From Sciurus carolinensis (lineage: Eukaryota; Chordata; Mammalia; Rodentia; Sciuridae): a DNA stretch of 64,000 bases. The translations under genes were made by a program, and so were the position numbers. A model generated the notes under the pieces. That model was not told the DNA's origin. It saw nothing but the letters and a program-made list of their open reading frames with translations, and did not search any database. This document shows, in pieces, positions 1 to 13,200 of the stretch. Location of the stretch: the NCBI RefSeq assembly GCF_902686445.1, contig NC_062232.1, forward strand, positions 12,321,105 through 12,385,104. Direction: 5' to 3'. Numbering within the stretch: position 1 is the stretch's first letter; every line of letters begins with the position of its first letter.

Positions 1-370
1 CTAAACCCAACTCCAACCCCAACACTAACCCTTCCCACCCCCCATTATGTGTCATCATCCACTTATTAGCGATATCATTCTTCCTTTGGTTTTTTGAGAT
101 TGGCTTATACCCAAAGGACTTAAAATCAGCATATTACAGAGATACAGCCACATCAATGTTCATAGCTGCTCAGTTCACAATAGCCAGATTGTGGAACCAA
201 CCTAGATGTCCTTCAATTGATGAATGGATAAAGAAACTGTGGTATATATATACAATGGAATATTACTCTGCCATAAAGAATGATAAAATTATGGCATTTG
301 CAGGCAAATGGATGAAACTGGAGAATATCATGCTAAGTGAGATAAGCCAATCTCAAAAAACCAAAGGCAG
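1..370 (-). mobile_element. L1 3' end with 5' inversion
   Basis: Bases 1-107 are the L1 3' UTR in antisense. Bases 108-370 are the ORF2 end/3' UTR start in sense. The TAAGCCAATCTC...CCAAAGG stretch occurs in both arms, so this is one minus-strand insertion with an inverted 5' segment. Its poly(A) end is off the left edge. Confidence 0.8.
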
Positions 371-384
371 GCACTCTTGTCATC

Positions 385-475
385 CCATTTTTCAGATGTA
401 GAAACTGAGATGCAGTAAGAGTAAGTAGCTACACACAGCTAGTGACTGAGAACTGGGCCCAAGGGACCTCTGGTG
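385..475 (+). repeat. MIR fragment
   Basis: Cagatgtagaaactgagatg...cacacagctagtgac matches the MIR core. Confidence 0.55.
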
Positions 476-836
476 AGCAGTATGGCTGCAGGGGCTGAAC
501 TCACAACCAGTGCAGTCATTGCCATTGGTGAAGTGATTAGGAAGTACCAGTCTAGTCCTGGGAATATAAATATCATCTACCAATAGGATCAAAGGAGCTG
601 TGTCCCAGACCTTGGAGCCCCCATATTAACAAATACACTTCAGCAAGTGGTTTCCCCAGGAAAAGGCAAGAAGCAAAGAAGAGAGTCACTCTCCGGGGTG
701 GACCTGGGGTCTGTGGCATACTCTCTCATGGGTCCCACCACACTCGTTCCTAATTCATGTGTCAGCACAGTGACAAATTCCCATGGTATGGACTTCTAAA
801 CCATTTTGTAAATCACCTCATTAACCTAGCAAAGGT

Positions 837-859
837 TGTGTGTGTGTGTGTGTGTGTGT
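837..859 (+). repeat. (TG)n microsatellite
   Basis: Eleven uninterrupted TG units. Confidence 0.95.
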
Positions 860-2184
860 TTTAACTTTCTAATCACAACAGAAATTTGAAGCTGTTTATC
901 TGTAGCAGGGCTTTGATAAGAGGAAAGAAAGCAAAAGCAACTTTTCTAGTCCCTGAAAATTTGTTCTACTTTGTCCCCATTTCTTTCAGCTCTTTCAAAT
1001 TTTAGATTTGACCACTTTGCATTTCCAGGGCCATGAATGTTCCCCAGACCCTTAACACTGGGCCTCACTCAATACCTTCCTAATTGACCTCGTGCTTCTG
1101 TTCTTTGAGAACAAAAACCTTTTTCTCTTATAGTAAAGCAGAACCAACCATTTTAGTCAAGTTCTTCCCCTTAAATGAGGAAATGCAGAGAAGGTTCCTG
1201 AAATGCACAAAGTCTTTTCTTAAAGCATTTGATTTTCACCTGCCTTGTCCAGATGGCTTCGCTGATCTGCACCCTACACTCATGTCACACTCTGGTGGTA
1301 TCACCCTGAAGAACACTCCTCGGCCTCTTCTGCGAGCTGCCACCTGCCTGCATCAAGTCTCAATGGTCCTGTGTGTCTGCCCTGAAGATGAGGGCCATCT
1401 TCTCAGAACTCTGACAGGAAATCATCAGTCTTGGTCTCCAGTTGTATAAACTGCACTGGACACCTATGAAGGGGAAAATGGTGTCCACCTTGCTTTTAAT
1501 GACCCCATAACCCAGTAATGTGCTCAAGGGGTGGCCATCCTATTCCCCTAGAGTCCTCAGGCCCTCTCTACACCTCTCTGCACCTTTCCACCCCATGATA
1601 GTCCCCTATTTCTATAGGTTAAGGACACCTACCATTTGGGTGCTAGTTTGGAAGGCGTAAGTATTTGGGAGCTTAAGTTAGGTTGATGGTAACCAGCATC
1701 CATATTAATGCACATAAACAAATTGTGCAGTATTCAAACCTTTTCACTGAATGGTCCAGAAAATATGTTCTTTCTAGAACAAATTAAGGCTAGGGTCCGT
1801 AACACTTTGGAGGTAACATTAAACATATCGTCAAACACACTCTGAATGAACTCTAAACCTTGTCTAAATTTCTTTGTGCTTTATTATGTTCTCATTTCCT
1901 GTGCTCAGTTGAGAGCCAAAAACAAAAATTATAAAGTTTAAAAACCAAATTCCTCAGTGCACCTCTGGTTCCCCTGTCACCTAAGCCTAAGCCCTTCCAT
2001 CTTGATCTCGTATTCTTCAAAGTATCCCAGTTCACACTTAACTGCTCTGTGTCATTTCTCCCTGCTTTTCAAAAGTTATCTAATGAATCAATCAATTACT
2101 GGTGTCACTATAAGAATACATATCATGTCCTACCACCTAACTTGCCCGATAAAATGTGGGATTTTTTGCTTCTTTTTTTTTCTT

Positions 2185-2370
2185 TTTCTTTCTGGTACTG
2201 GAGATTGAATCCAGGGGCACTTAACCACTGAGCTACATCCACAGCCCTTTTATTTTTTATTTTCAGACAGGGTCTTCCTAAGTTGCTGGGGCTGGCTTTG
2301 AATTTATAATCCTCCTGCCTCAGCATCCCAAATCACCAGGATTATAGGCATGTGCCATTGCACCCAGCCC
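2185..2370 (-). mobile_element. B1-dID SINE
   Basis: Antisense ID half (GGTACTGGAGATTGAATCC) followed by antisense B1 half ending GCACCCAGCCC. Confidence 0.85.
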
Positions 2371-2934
2371 AGATAAAAAGTTTTTAATTGAGGTATAATA
2401 TCTATGCAATAAAGGGGAAAACATCCAATGAGTCTAACAATTGCAAGATGTGTGTTTTAAGAGTTACATTTCGGAGAGTGATTATAACAGTGGGACTGTG
2501 GAGTCAGGGAGCTTGGCTCAGTGGAAGGCTAGAAACTAATGGGGGCAGTATCCCAAGTCCTGTTCTTAACTCTTCCAACCTACCAGGTGCCCCTTCACCT
2601 CTCAACTTTCCACTTGCTCTGCCAAAAAATAAAGATGTTGGATCAAATGGCTTCTGGAAGACCTCTTGGTCTTATTCTCTGTCACTAAATAGGAATATGT
2701 ATGCTGGCAAATACACAAGCTGGGAGATGTGGTCACTCAGTTCTCTCTCTTGCTGCCTCTGCCATGTGCTGGTTCTTGTTCAGACCAAGATTCAGCAACC
2801 TGTGGCCCAGCCCACCGCCAAATACAATCCCCTTGTTTTTGTTTGACCCTTGAACTAAGAATGGTTTTTACATTTTCAAATAGTTGAAAAACTTCAAACG
2901 ACACAGAAAATTATATAACATTAAATGTCAGTGG

Positions 2935-3005
2935 TCATAAATAAAGTTTTATTGGCACATAGTCATGCTCATTCATTTACAAGTCATCTATGGCTGCTCT
3001 CACAC
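2935..3005 (-). repeat. hAT-like MER fragment
   Basis: AATAAAGTTTTATTGGCACA then TGGCTGCT is the reverse of the family also seen at 36030, 51950 and 55205. Confidence 0.5.
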
Positions 3006-3587
3006 TGCAATAACCTCAGCCACAAATGTTTATTACCCCAGGGTAGTAAATCCCAGGTTTAGGTGATTTAGGTAATGGGCTTTGGTCAGATAGATCTCTC
3101 CCTTCCCATGTTTAAGTGCTAATGAAAACCCTAGGCCTGGGCAGTCTACACACGAGTAAATCAACATTTGGGGGAATAAAGTTTCACTCTGTAGCAATGA
3201 AAAGATATGCAAGATAAAGTACAATCATAAAGGGCTCCTTTTGTTCTTGCTAACAGAACAGGAAGAAAAGTAATAATGCCCCAAGAAAGACTAGGGAAAG
3301 CAGGCACCCTAGCAGAGTTAATGTCATTAGGAACTGACTCACCCCTTCTTTCAAACAATCTGGCAGAATTATCAGTCATAAAATTGTTCATACCCTTCAA
3401 CTTAATAATCCAACTCCTGGAAATCTAGCCTAAGGAAACATTCAAAGGAACAAAAACATCAACACCATGTCAAGATGTTTGAATCAGCGTTTTTCTAATA
3501 AAATGCTGGAACCAATCTGAAATGTTTATCAACAGGAAATGAATCGGTAGGTTAAGAGTACTTAACTCAATTAAATACTATGTGCCC

Positions 3588-3800
3588 AGAACCAGGCACA
3601 TGTCTGTAATCCCAGCTACTCGGAAGGCTTAGGCAGGAGGATCACTTGGGCCCCATCCATTACAGGCCAGCCTGGGCAACATAGCAAGATTCCATCATGA
3701 AAAAAAAACTGGTGATTTGGTTCAGTGGTAGAGCACTTGCCTAGCATGTGCAAGGCCCTGGGTTCAATTCCCAACACAAGAAAGAAAGAAAAGAAGGAAG
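3588..3800 (+). mobile_element. B1-dID SINE
   Basis: An older B1 half with GGGCAACATAGCAAGA joined to ID (GGTTCAGTGGTAGAGCACTT); the tail is AAGAAAGAAAG. Confidence 0.85.
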
Positions 3801-3944
3801 AAAACAGTATATGCTCAAATAATGGACATGAACACCCTCATATGAAAAAGTTCAGCATGATAAATAAAGTTTAGAAAAGACCATGGATATACAAACTTAG
3901 GTAAAGGGTCATAGATATACATTTATAAAATTACCTGATTCCTT

Positions 3945-4168
3945 TTTGTTTTTTTTTTTTGTTTTGTTTTCAGTACTGGGTGTAGAACCCAGAACCTAGC
4001 ACATGCTAAGCAAGTGCTTCACCACTGAGCTGTATCCCCAGCCTTCTTTTAAATGTTATTGTGAGACAGGGTCTCACTAAGTTACCCAGACTGATCTTGA
4101 ACTTGCAATCCTCCTGCCTCAGCCTCCTGAGTACCTAGGATTACAGGTGTGCATCACTGTATACAGTT
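3945..4168 (-). mobile_element. B1-dID SINE
   Basis: Full dimer in antisense, with a T-rich tail at 3949-3970. Confidence 0.9.
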
Positions 4169-4637
4169 AAAATACCTAATTTCTAAAGGCCCTTAAACCA
4201 GCTTTGACAATTCCACACACATTGTCATTAATCCTTTCACAAGAAAAAGCCTTTGTAAACAAAGACAACACACACAAATGGAACACAGAACAGGAGTGAG
4301 CTTCCAGGAACACATTTCTTACAAACAAAGCAAATGATAACTACCAGTACTTTTGTTCAGATCAATTTATACCTATCATCTCCACCTCAGAAAAAGTGAA
4401 TTTATAGCTTTCATAACCCTTAAGTGGCTAACAGATGACTGAAAAAAATTAGGAATTATTCCTGAATATATAAATTAGAATCACTCTGGTAATCTAGCCT
4501 TTATGTCTAGTAATATCTTCAGGCCTTGATTCTGTTTCAAGGCAGTCTCTTTGACTAAACAACTCTTTTCTTTCCTGTCTTTTCATTTAATACAGAACAT
4601 TGTAAGCACTGGCCTATAAATCAAAAAAATTTAGTAC

Positions 4638-4737
4638 CTTTATTTTATTTATTTATTTTATGTGGTGCTGAGGATTGAACCCAGTGCCTGGCACATGCTA
4701 GGCAAGCCTCTACCACTGAGCTACAACCTCAGCCCTC
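4638..4737 (-). mobile_element. ID SINE
   Basis: GTGGTGCTGAGGATTGAACC to ACAACCTCAGCCC with an ATTTATTT tail. Confidence 0.9.
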
Positions 4738-5239
4738 TATAAATCAAATTTAAATTAAAAAAATAAACAGCATCAAAACATCAAAATGCTTTCTATCAAA
4801 ATTTCAACATTTCTACAAGCAACATAGGCAAATGTATTTTGTTCATGCCACCCTTGCAAAAATGTGCTGACTAGAGAAAAGGCCTACCACACAAATGTGC
4901 CAACTTGGGAGCAGGGGAGATACTACAAAAGAAATGTGTGATCTTATAAAAAAATAAAAATAAGATGCCACAGAACAAATATGCCCACTGGAGGCAGGGA
5001 AAGCCCACAAAACACTATGGTGCTATTTGGGTTTATATGTCTATGATCCTTAACAGAGCTGTGCACAGTGTTCATATTCTTACTCCCCAACACAACCTTT
5101 TCTGGAGACCTATGCAATCCAGTCTCCCACGGGTGGAAAGGCAAAATCCTATCCTTTCTGAGGACCATAGGTTCATGTATCACTTACCTTTTACAAACTA
5201 AGAAGCACAGTCTAAACTTAAGGCAATATAATTCAACAA

Positions 5240-5690
5240 ATTATTGCCTGACAATAACCCAAATGTCTATAAGCTGATGAATAAATAAATGAAATGTTAT
5301 GTACCCATAGAATGGAATATTATTCAGCCGTTAAAATGAATAAAGTCCTGACACATGCTACACTGTGGATGTACCCTGAAAACATTGTAGATGAAAGAAG
5401 CCAGACACAAAAGACCATCTACCATAGGGTTCCATTTACATGAAATATCCAGAATGGGCAAATCTATAGACAGAAAGTGGATCAGTGGCTGCCAGAGGCT
5501 GATGGCGTAGGGGTGGTGATGGCTAGGGGTTGAGGCTATTGGAGGTCATGAAACTATTCTAAAATTGACTGTGGTGATGGTTGAAATAAAATTAGAATAT
5601 AATAAAATCCAGTAAATTGTACACTACTACCAGATGAGCTGATGGTATGTGAATTATATCTCAATAAAGCTGTTTAAAAAATGTTTTAAA
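5240..5690 (+). mobile_element. Old L1 3' end
   Basis: ATGGAATATTATTCAGCC, then 3' UTR text ending TCTCAATAAAGCTGTTT. Diverged, no ORF left. Confidence 0.8.
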
Positions 5691-6217
5691 CAAACTTTGG
5701 TGCCGTATTTAAGATTCACAAAAATCATCAACATTATTTTTATGTCTACTGTAAAGAAAAACAAATATTAAATCAGTCTTATTTTCATCACCTTTAAATA
5801 TATTAAATACAATGCTCTTTTTAAAAAGCTTAGTACAATTATCACTGAATCTTTTATAGTGGATATAATTTTAGAACATTAATTTTTTTTTTCACTAACC
5901 CTTTTTTGTCACTTAGGCAACTATTTGAACAAAGTTCCAAAGTATTTGAAAATATCTAAAAGCCAAAGAAACACTAATACCCACAAAGAGGAAAAGATTC
6001 TTATGTTTATAAAGAAAAACACTAGTCACTTAAAGAACAATGCTTCTTAGCCAAAAAAAGAAAGGTATTCACTTCAAAACTTTTTAAATTTCATTCTTGT
6101 CAGGAAGAATTACGTTCCTTAGAACCATTATATTCATCTTTAAAGCAGAAGCTCATATTTCCGGTCTTACTCCTCCTGTTAGTTAAGAAGGTGTTTGTCT
6201 AAGGTATTCTCTTCTTG

Positions 6218-6302
6218 TTTGGTTGGTTTTGTGGGGCTGGGGATCCAAAGCAAGGCCTTTCACGTGCTAGGCAAGCTCTCTACCACAAAGCACCAGGCCC
6301 CT
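6218..6302 (-). mobile_element. ID SINE, degenerate
   Basis: GCTGGGGATCCAAAGCAAGG to CTCTACCAC, with the last part diverged. Confidence 0.65.
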
Positions 6303-6423
6303 AAGGTATTCTTATAACTTCACAGGAATGACTCTGGATGTCTGAGATCCTTGGGCAAACTTTCCTCCCCCATGCTGGGACTAGTGAGGGAATAGAAGAA
6401 GATATATTTAAAAATTTTAAAAA

Positions 6424-6492
6424 GGGGGCTTAAGGATGTGGCTCAGTGGTAGAGCTCCTCCTGAGTTCAAGTCCCATACTACAAAACAAACA
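6424..6492 (+). mobile_element. ID SINE with internal deletion
   Basis: GGGGCTTAAGGATGTGGCTC then TGAGTTCAAGTCCCATACTA; the middle is shortened. Confidence 0.75.
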
Positions 6493-6597
6493 AAACAGAA
6501 TTTTTTACCAGTCACCCCAGAATCCCCTGCATGGCTGTCCTAATTGCTATGTCCTCCCTCCCCACAAAAGAGCCTTCTACAGCCATCACTTCCTTAT

Positions 6598-6682
6598 TTT
6601 GTCTGGTATGGGGGAATGGAAGCCAGGGCCTTGGCATGACAGGCAAGCACTCTCTCTACCACTGAGCCATACCCTCAGCCCA
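6598..6682 (-). mobile_element. ID SINE
   Basis: Antisense ID from TGGTATGGGGGAATGGAAG to CATACCCTCAGCCC. Confidence 0.75.
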
Positions 6683-7156
6683 GAAGAAATATACTTCTGA
6701 GACATTAACTGCCTTCCTAATTAGGAAGGTCATTAATGAGGCACCCAAGGTCAGTCAGATTGGAACAAGGAGCCAGTTTCAATGTAGTAGAGAGAGCTGT
6801 GGATTCAAAGGAATTGAGTTTGAATCAGAGCACTCTCCCCAGTCCAAGTTCATCTCCAAGTGCATCGGTAACTCACAAAACAGCTCACTGAACAAAGTGT
6901 CTTGCAGTTCAAATGAGAAGGAGCACTTATGTTGTGTTCTACCAAGGCCTGCCTGGCCACAACAGAACCTTTCCAGGGACAAGAATGCCCAAAGCAGAGG
7001 GGCCAACAAGAGCAGAAGGGACAAGCAAGAGATAGAGTAGAAGGTCCAGAAACTGCTGGAAGAGACAGGGCTGAGCTTCCAAAGTGGGCTGGTTCCTGGC
7101 ACAGCCATGAGAACAGCGCCCAATGTCTTGTAAAATAAACCATCTAGAAAACTTAC

Positions 7157-7253
7157 TCAATATTGAATTTTCAGTTTTGAAAACAGTTCTTCTTAGTCCC
7201 AGTCTCATCGTTCCTCCCAAATTGCCAGGGTTGTGTTCAGGCATGTCAATCAC
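7157..7253 (-). CDS. CTPS2: CTPS2 exon, residues 433-464
   Basis: The exon is 97 bp and encodes [20 protein letters not shown] then [12 protein letters not shown], ending with the first base of codon 465. The acceptor is TTCTAAG and the donor is A|GTAAGT. It is the last CTPS2 exon visible. I looked for the next one, which should carry the EERHRHR motif, in 1-7156 and did not find it, so the remaining exons lie left of the window. Confidence 0.96.
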
Positions 7254-10200
7254 CTTAGAAAACAAAACAAATTCAGTTTTACCATTTTGTAAAATTATCA
7301 TTTCCCAAATTTCAAGCAGTACTTGTAGTGAAATGGTCACTGGGTCGGCATGTTCCCTAACATATGATATCTGATAGTTCTTCAATGTTCCTGTTCAAAA
7401 GCAGTCATCCTTCACACATGCCTCACACTGTGCTTCCATTTCATCTCTGCTTCTCATCTTTCATTCAAATCACTTGTAAAAAAATTATCAGGGGGCTGGG
7501 GTTGTGGCTCAGTGGTAGAGTGCTTGTCTAGCATGTGTGAGGCACTGGGTTTGATCCTCAGTACCACATTCAAATAAATAAATAAAATAAAGGTCAATCA
7601 AAACCTAAAAAAATACATATTTATTTAAAAAATTATCAGGAGAATCCTTATGACCTCCTTCCTGTTGTCACTAATTCTGTCAGTTCCAGGCTATGTTCAC
7701 CTTTCAAGTTCTGGGCCTCTGAGGCCTTCTACTTTGTTATTCATGTCTCTCCCAGGATAAACATCTTCCCATCCATTGCCCATTATGTTCCCTAAAGACT
7801 TTCCATAAGCAAATCTGTTAGTCCTTGTAGAAAGGTAAACCAGAAGTGTCTTATTTATAGAAAATCACTGTAAGAATTCCTTTAAAAAAAAAGTAATATA
7901 GTAATATCCATTCTAGCACATTCTGTGGGTCAGGAACCTAAGTAGCACCCTTGATCTCTCCCTCTCCCTTATATACAATCTATCAAGTCCTGTTGATTTA
8001 CCACCTCCAGACTCTCTTGTCCTAAATGGAACCATCCTTAACCCTGAGATCAAGGAGCTGTAGCCTAGTCACGGCCCTCTCTGTGCAACCTCATAGAACC
8101 AAGTTCTTTCCCATTCCTGACCTTCTCAGTCTGTGTCTGGTGAGTGTTTTGTGTGTGAGACTGGGGTGGCTTTGTTTTTCATCTCCATTGCATTCCTGGT
8201 CCCTGACATATATGGATCTGGAACATGGTATACACTGAATGAATGAATGAACTCAGAAAAAATAATTTCAGATTCATCTTTATGGTTATAACACAGAAAT
8301 TCAGAAAAAAGTGACTTTTAAATTTTTCATCTCTTCTCGTTAGTCTGGTCTCTGTTTGTTGGGTTCACTATGATCTCATTGTTTCATTTTTTTTTAAGTT
8401 GTTAGAACAGATTATAGTTGGGTCAATTGACCTGTGCTACCAGAATTGCTTGGGTTTCCCTTATAAAAACTCCTTTTCCTTTCCCCACCCCCACACCCTA
8501 ACCGTCACATATTGCTCTACTGGCATCCCCAACAACCGGAATTTCCTGAGGCAAGAATTTTCTAAGAAAATAACATCTTATCAGTGCCCCTGATAGAACC
8601 ATTTGAACTCTGTGTCCCAAGCAAGCTCCAGGAGTCACTGAGGAGAAGATTGCATCTAGATTGCATCCCGCATTGGATGGAGTGCTCCATTCAGAACTGC
8701 TCTTGGCCTTGGCATCTCTTCCCTATCTTCTTTGGTTGACTAATTGTGGCTAGATTAAGTATTATTGGAGTGAGGTGAGAGAGGGCATTGGCTTCCAGTT
8801 TATGAAGCTGAGCTGCCTATGAACACCCAGCCTATGTATTTTCTAGGAAAGAGCAGATAAGACCACACCATCTGCCATGGACTCACAAGAAGTCCTAAGT
8901 GTATTCAGAGTCTCAATTTCATTTAAGTTCCATTTAAATTCAGACAACCAAAACCATCTTGGCAGACCATGACAATAAACTCTCCCGGCTTCCTGTTAAA
9001 AGTGTGCTGTGTGGTGCACACCTGTAATCCCAGCGACTCAGGAGGCTGAGGCAAGAGGATCACAAGTTCAAGGCCAGACTCAGCAATTTAGTAAGACCCT
9101 AAGCAACTTAGTGAGACACTGTCTCAAAATAGAAAATTTAAAAGGGCTTGGGATGTGACTCAGTGGTAAAGCATCCCTGGGTTCAATTTCCAGTACAAAA
9201 AAAAGTGTCCAGTGATTCTCCATTCAATTCACCCACCTTACTTACTTAGCTGGGTCCAACAACGTAGAGTCTTTCAATGTGTGTTCAGTTATTGGGGAGT
9301 TTGGTATTGAAGAAATGCTCTGATCTGAACCATTGAGAATAGATAAAATTACCCAACTAAGATCAGGAAACCTGTTTTTGTGCTTATTTGGAATGAAATT
9401 AACAGGTATCTCCAGACCAGTAAACATTTTCAAAACTGAAGTATGGAGGTGGGGAAGGAAAGAAGGAAAAAGCAGTGGACACGTAGGTCATTAAATACTA
9501 AGGCCATTAAATACTCCTACAACATGGGAAAACTTGAAATTCCTAAAAGAAAAATGTGACAATGTTATTTAGAAACCTGGAGATAAATACCAGGAGAAAG
9601 AGCTAGAAGAGTTGCGAGCATCAGAGGGCAGGGAAAGATTACTGACTCTTTTGTTATAGAAAGAAACAGTCCTTTTGGAACTGTTGGCTTTGCCCATAAT
9701 ATTATTTAAATGAAAATAAAAGTTTAAGGCACAAAAAATGAAATGGGTTACTAAGGCCTTACATAAAGATATTAGTTCACACTAGCCACACTGTGTTCAG
9801 AAGTAATAAACATGACCTTCTCCCAAAATGAGAACAAAGAAAGAAATCCCAAAGGGTACCAACTGCAACTACAGTGCTGCTGTGATTGCAGTGTGCTAAC
9901 ACAGGAACCAGCGGAGAAGGAAATGAGCAGAAGAGACTGGGGAGAAGGGGAAACAGGTTCCCCTCTCCAAATGAGGCCTTGAATGGCAGCAAAAGGAGAA
10001 AAGCAGAGTGAGGATTGACAGGAAAGTTACAGGGAAGGCGGAAACAGGAGGGGTCTCTCTGGGCTTCTCGAGGAGGCTCATCCAGGATGCCCATGATTTG
10101 GTCAGAATTTCTCATGTGTTCCTCAAGTACCCTACAAGGATTCCCCAACCCATTCCTTTCCTGCTGTCCATTAGGTTTTTCTGTTCCTTTTTGATTTTTC

Positions 10201-13200
10201 AAGTCTTACACAGGCAAAGAACCTCGCGGTTATCAAACAACACTACTAGCTCTAAAGATGTGCCTGACAACCTCTTGGGTTATAAGCAAACTGATTCAGC
10301 AAAAAAGAACTGAAGCATCTTTATTTCTTGCATTCCTTCCACAAAAAGCCTCAGCTGGGAGTGGTGGCACATGCCTGGAATTCCAGTGGCTCAGGCAGCT
10401 GAGGCAGAAAGATCACAAGTTCAAAGTCAGCCTCAGCAACTTAGTAAGACCCTAATCAACTTAGTGAGACCCTGTCTCAAAATAAAAAATAAAAGGGCTG
10501 GGGATGTGGCTCAGTGGTAGAGCACCCCTGGGTTCAATCCCCAATATCAAAAAAAAAAAAAAAAAGCCTAGGAGACAAGAGAACATCGAAGTTTCAAAAA
10601 CACCTATTTTGGGCTGGGGATATAGCTCAGTTGGTAGAGTGCTTGCCTTGCAAGCACAAGGCCCTGGGTTCAAATCCCCGGCACCACAAAAAAAAAAAAA
10701 ACACCTATTTTATTTTCGTGAGATGATCAAAGAACAGAACTTCAAATATGCTATACAATTATTCCCAACATTTCCAAAATGACCCAGACTTTGCATCTAA
10801 AAAAAAATTCCTTTCCATTGCAAAAGGATTGTCTTGACCCCTCTAATTTGGCTGAAATACTGACTGTCATCTGTTCTCCAAATCTGTTCATTCTTGGAAC
10901 TGAGCCAAAGAGCATAAGAAAAATAAAGAAGGATCAATAAGTAATAAAGCTTTAGATGTAAAACCACCAATGAGGATAAATATGATCCTAATTAACCTTT
11001 GCCAAAGTTTTCTACAAACCACAATAAAAGTGTAATGGGTTCAAGTCCTTACTGCACCCAGGTATCTTCAACAGCAAAGTGTAAGGAAGAAAGAAAAAAA
11101 AGTGTAAGAAAGTTAAATTCTCTTACAAATGATGCAACTACTAATGGCAATGTGTATGGGGCCTATCTGACAGAGCTGTGGTCCTTCCCTCCCTTCTTTG
11201 CCTTTGGATATTTCACTGAGGGACAATGAGAAAGCTTAACAACTAGCAGACCATTTTCAGTCTCTCAGGCAAGACACAAAGTGATTTTTTTCGACTTTTT
11301 AGTGTGTTCCTCAAGTTTCTTTACAAGGATTGTCCATTCGGTTCCTTTCCTACCATCCATTAGGTTTTCCTGTTCCTTCTTTTCTTTCAAGCCTTACTCT
11401 GATTTTGATTCTTTATGAGTCCATATTCAAGTTGTGCCAAAAATATGGGCTAGCCTTATGTCAATGGTATGTTACCTAATACTGCTTTGCACAGCTAGCT
11501 CCAGCAGCCTCCATCACTACAGATCAAATCTAAACTGCTGGGTGGCACTCAGGTCTCACCTCATACATGAGCCCAGCTAGCTGTGCTCTTCTTACGGATT
11601 CTAACATGTTGTCTACCTTGGCTACACTGGTTCAATGCCAAGAGCTCCTCCACTCCCTCCCACTACCCTGTGACTCAAAAACCACCTCTTCAACACTTTT
11701 CTGAAGGCACCTTCTCCCTCCCATTCCACTAAAGCCCATGCCTCGGGGGTACCCTCCAGTCCACCTTATTGCTCCACAATTAGTACTATTGCTCTGCTCA
11801 CCCTACCAAATAATCTATAATCTATACATTGTTAACTCATTTTCACTTAGCCCCTGGAGAAGGTTGATTAATGCCTCCCTCCAAAGATGTCCATATCCCA
11901 GTCCTTGGAACTAAGAATCTGTAACCTTACATGGCAAAAGACTTTGCAGATAAGTTAAGGGTCTTGGGGGCCTTCTTGCTGTGTCATAACATGGCAGAAG
12001 GCATCACAGGGGAGAAAGAGATAAAGAGAGGCTAAATTCATCCTTTATAAGGAACCCACCCCTGAAATAGAAGATTATCCTGGATTAAAAGGGTGAATCC
12101 AATATAATCAAGTGGGCCCTTAAAAGAAGGAGACAGAAAGGTAAAAATCAGGGAAGGTGACTTAATGACAGGATCAGACAGAGACTAGAAGATGCTACCC
12201 TGCTGACTTTGAAGAAGGTGGGTAGAGCCATGAGTAAGTAGCCTCTGGAAGCTGAAAGAAAACAAGCAAACGGATAGAGCCTCCAGAAGCAACACAGCCC
12301 TGACAACCCACTTTATACTTCTGACCTCCAGGCAGGACTGAAAGAATTTGTTTCAAACTACTATGCTTGTGGTAATTTGTTACAGCAGCAACAAGAAGCT
12401 AATATGTTATTTAGACGTTTCTGTAGACATCCATTTCATAACTTTGCTGTGAGGATTTCATGATGTCACAGGAGTCGGATGCCTAGGGCAATAGAGTGCC
12501 CATGGTAAAAATAAACCCTCAATAAGCATTGGCTATAATCAGAAGGCCTCTGGAACTCAATCACTGAGCATGAGCACAGGCAGGCCCAAAGGCAGCAGAC
12601 TCACAGCCCAGGCAAAGGTTAGAAGTAGAAAAGAAAGTGAACACTGTCTGAGGGTCTAGGGAAGGTGGGCACCAGGTATGGGGACAGGTAAACTGTCCCT
12701 TTTAGGGATAGCTGAAATTTAGTATTCAAGGTCATTTTAAACTTCAAGATAAAAAGATCACATGATAGCATTCCACACCTGTTTTGTTTTGCAATGACTG
12801 GGTACTAACACTGTACCCTCTTCTCACACGGCTTTTTCAGGCATCACATACTGTTGACTTGGAGCAGAATAACATGGCCATGGAAGCTTGTGACACCCTG
12901 AGCTTTTAAAATAAATGACTCTGGGTTTTCCTAAGGAAAAGTTAAGTCTGTTCAAAGATCAAGCAATTCAGCAGCAAGGTGATAAATAACCTTTGCCTCT
13001 CCATTTTTCCATTACCAACCCTGTACCTGTCATTCTTTCCCCTTCTCGCATTTCAAAATGCACTCTAGTGAACACACCCTGCATTTATCGCTTGTCTCCA
13101 TATATTTTTAGTTAATGTTTCATGAGACTATCTATTAGTGGATTTTGTGTTTCTGACTGTAGGCTTACCCTCGTGGTTTTAGGTTTATGGGTAAAGAGGT

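Larger units (their letters stand above)
1..7156 (-). other. CTPS2 intron, left part (partial)
   Basis: Apart from the repeats listed separately, 480-2165, 2375-2930, 3010-3585, 4170-4640, 4740-5240, 5700-6215 and 6690-7156 hold no gene, exon or named repeat I can recognise. The 1084-1449 open frame has no family signature and I treat it as chance. Confidence 0.85.

Noticed and set aside
1..40. CTAAACCC/AACCCC-like text resembling telomeric repeats
   Set aside because: It is the antisense of the L1 3' UTR G-rich stretch and continues into clear L1 sequence; no regular TTAGGG array.
1084..1449. 121-codon open frame
   Set aside because: No family signature, no splice or promoter context, and composition like the surrounding intron.
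2388..2846. 152-codon open frame
   Set aside because: No recognisable domain and it starts in a SINE flank; treated as chance.
6939..7385. 148-codon open frame on the minus strand
   Set aside because: Only its middle (7157-7253) is real CTPS2 exon; the rest is read-through into introns.
10613..10690. tRNA-Ala gene candidates (this and other ID copies)
   Set aside because: They have A/B-box-like bodies but end in poly(A) with target-site duplications, so they are ID SINEs, not tRNA genes.
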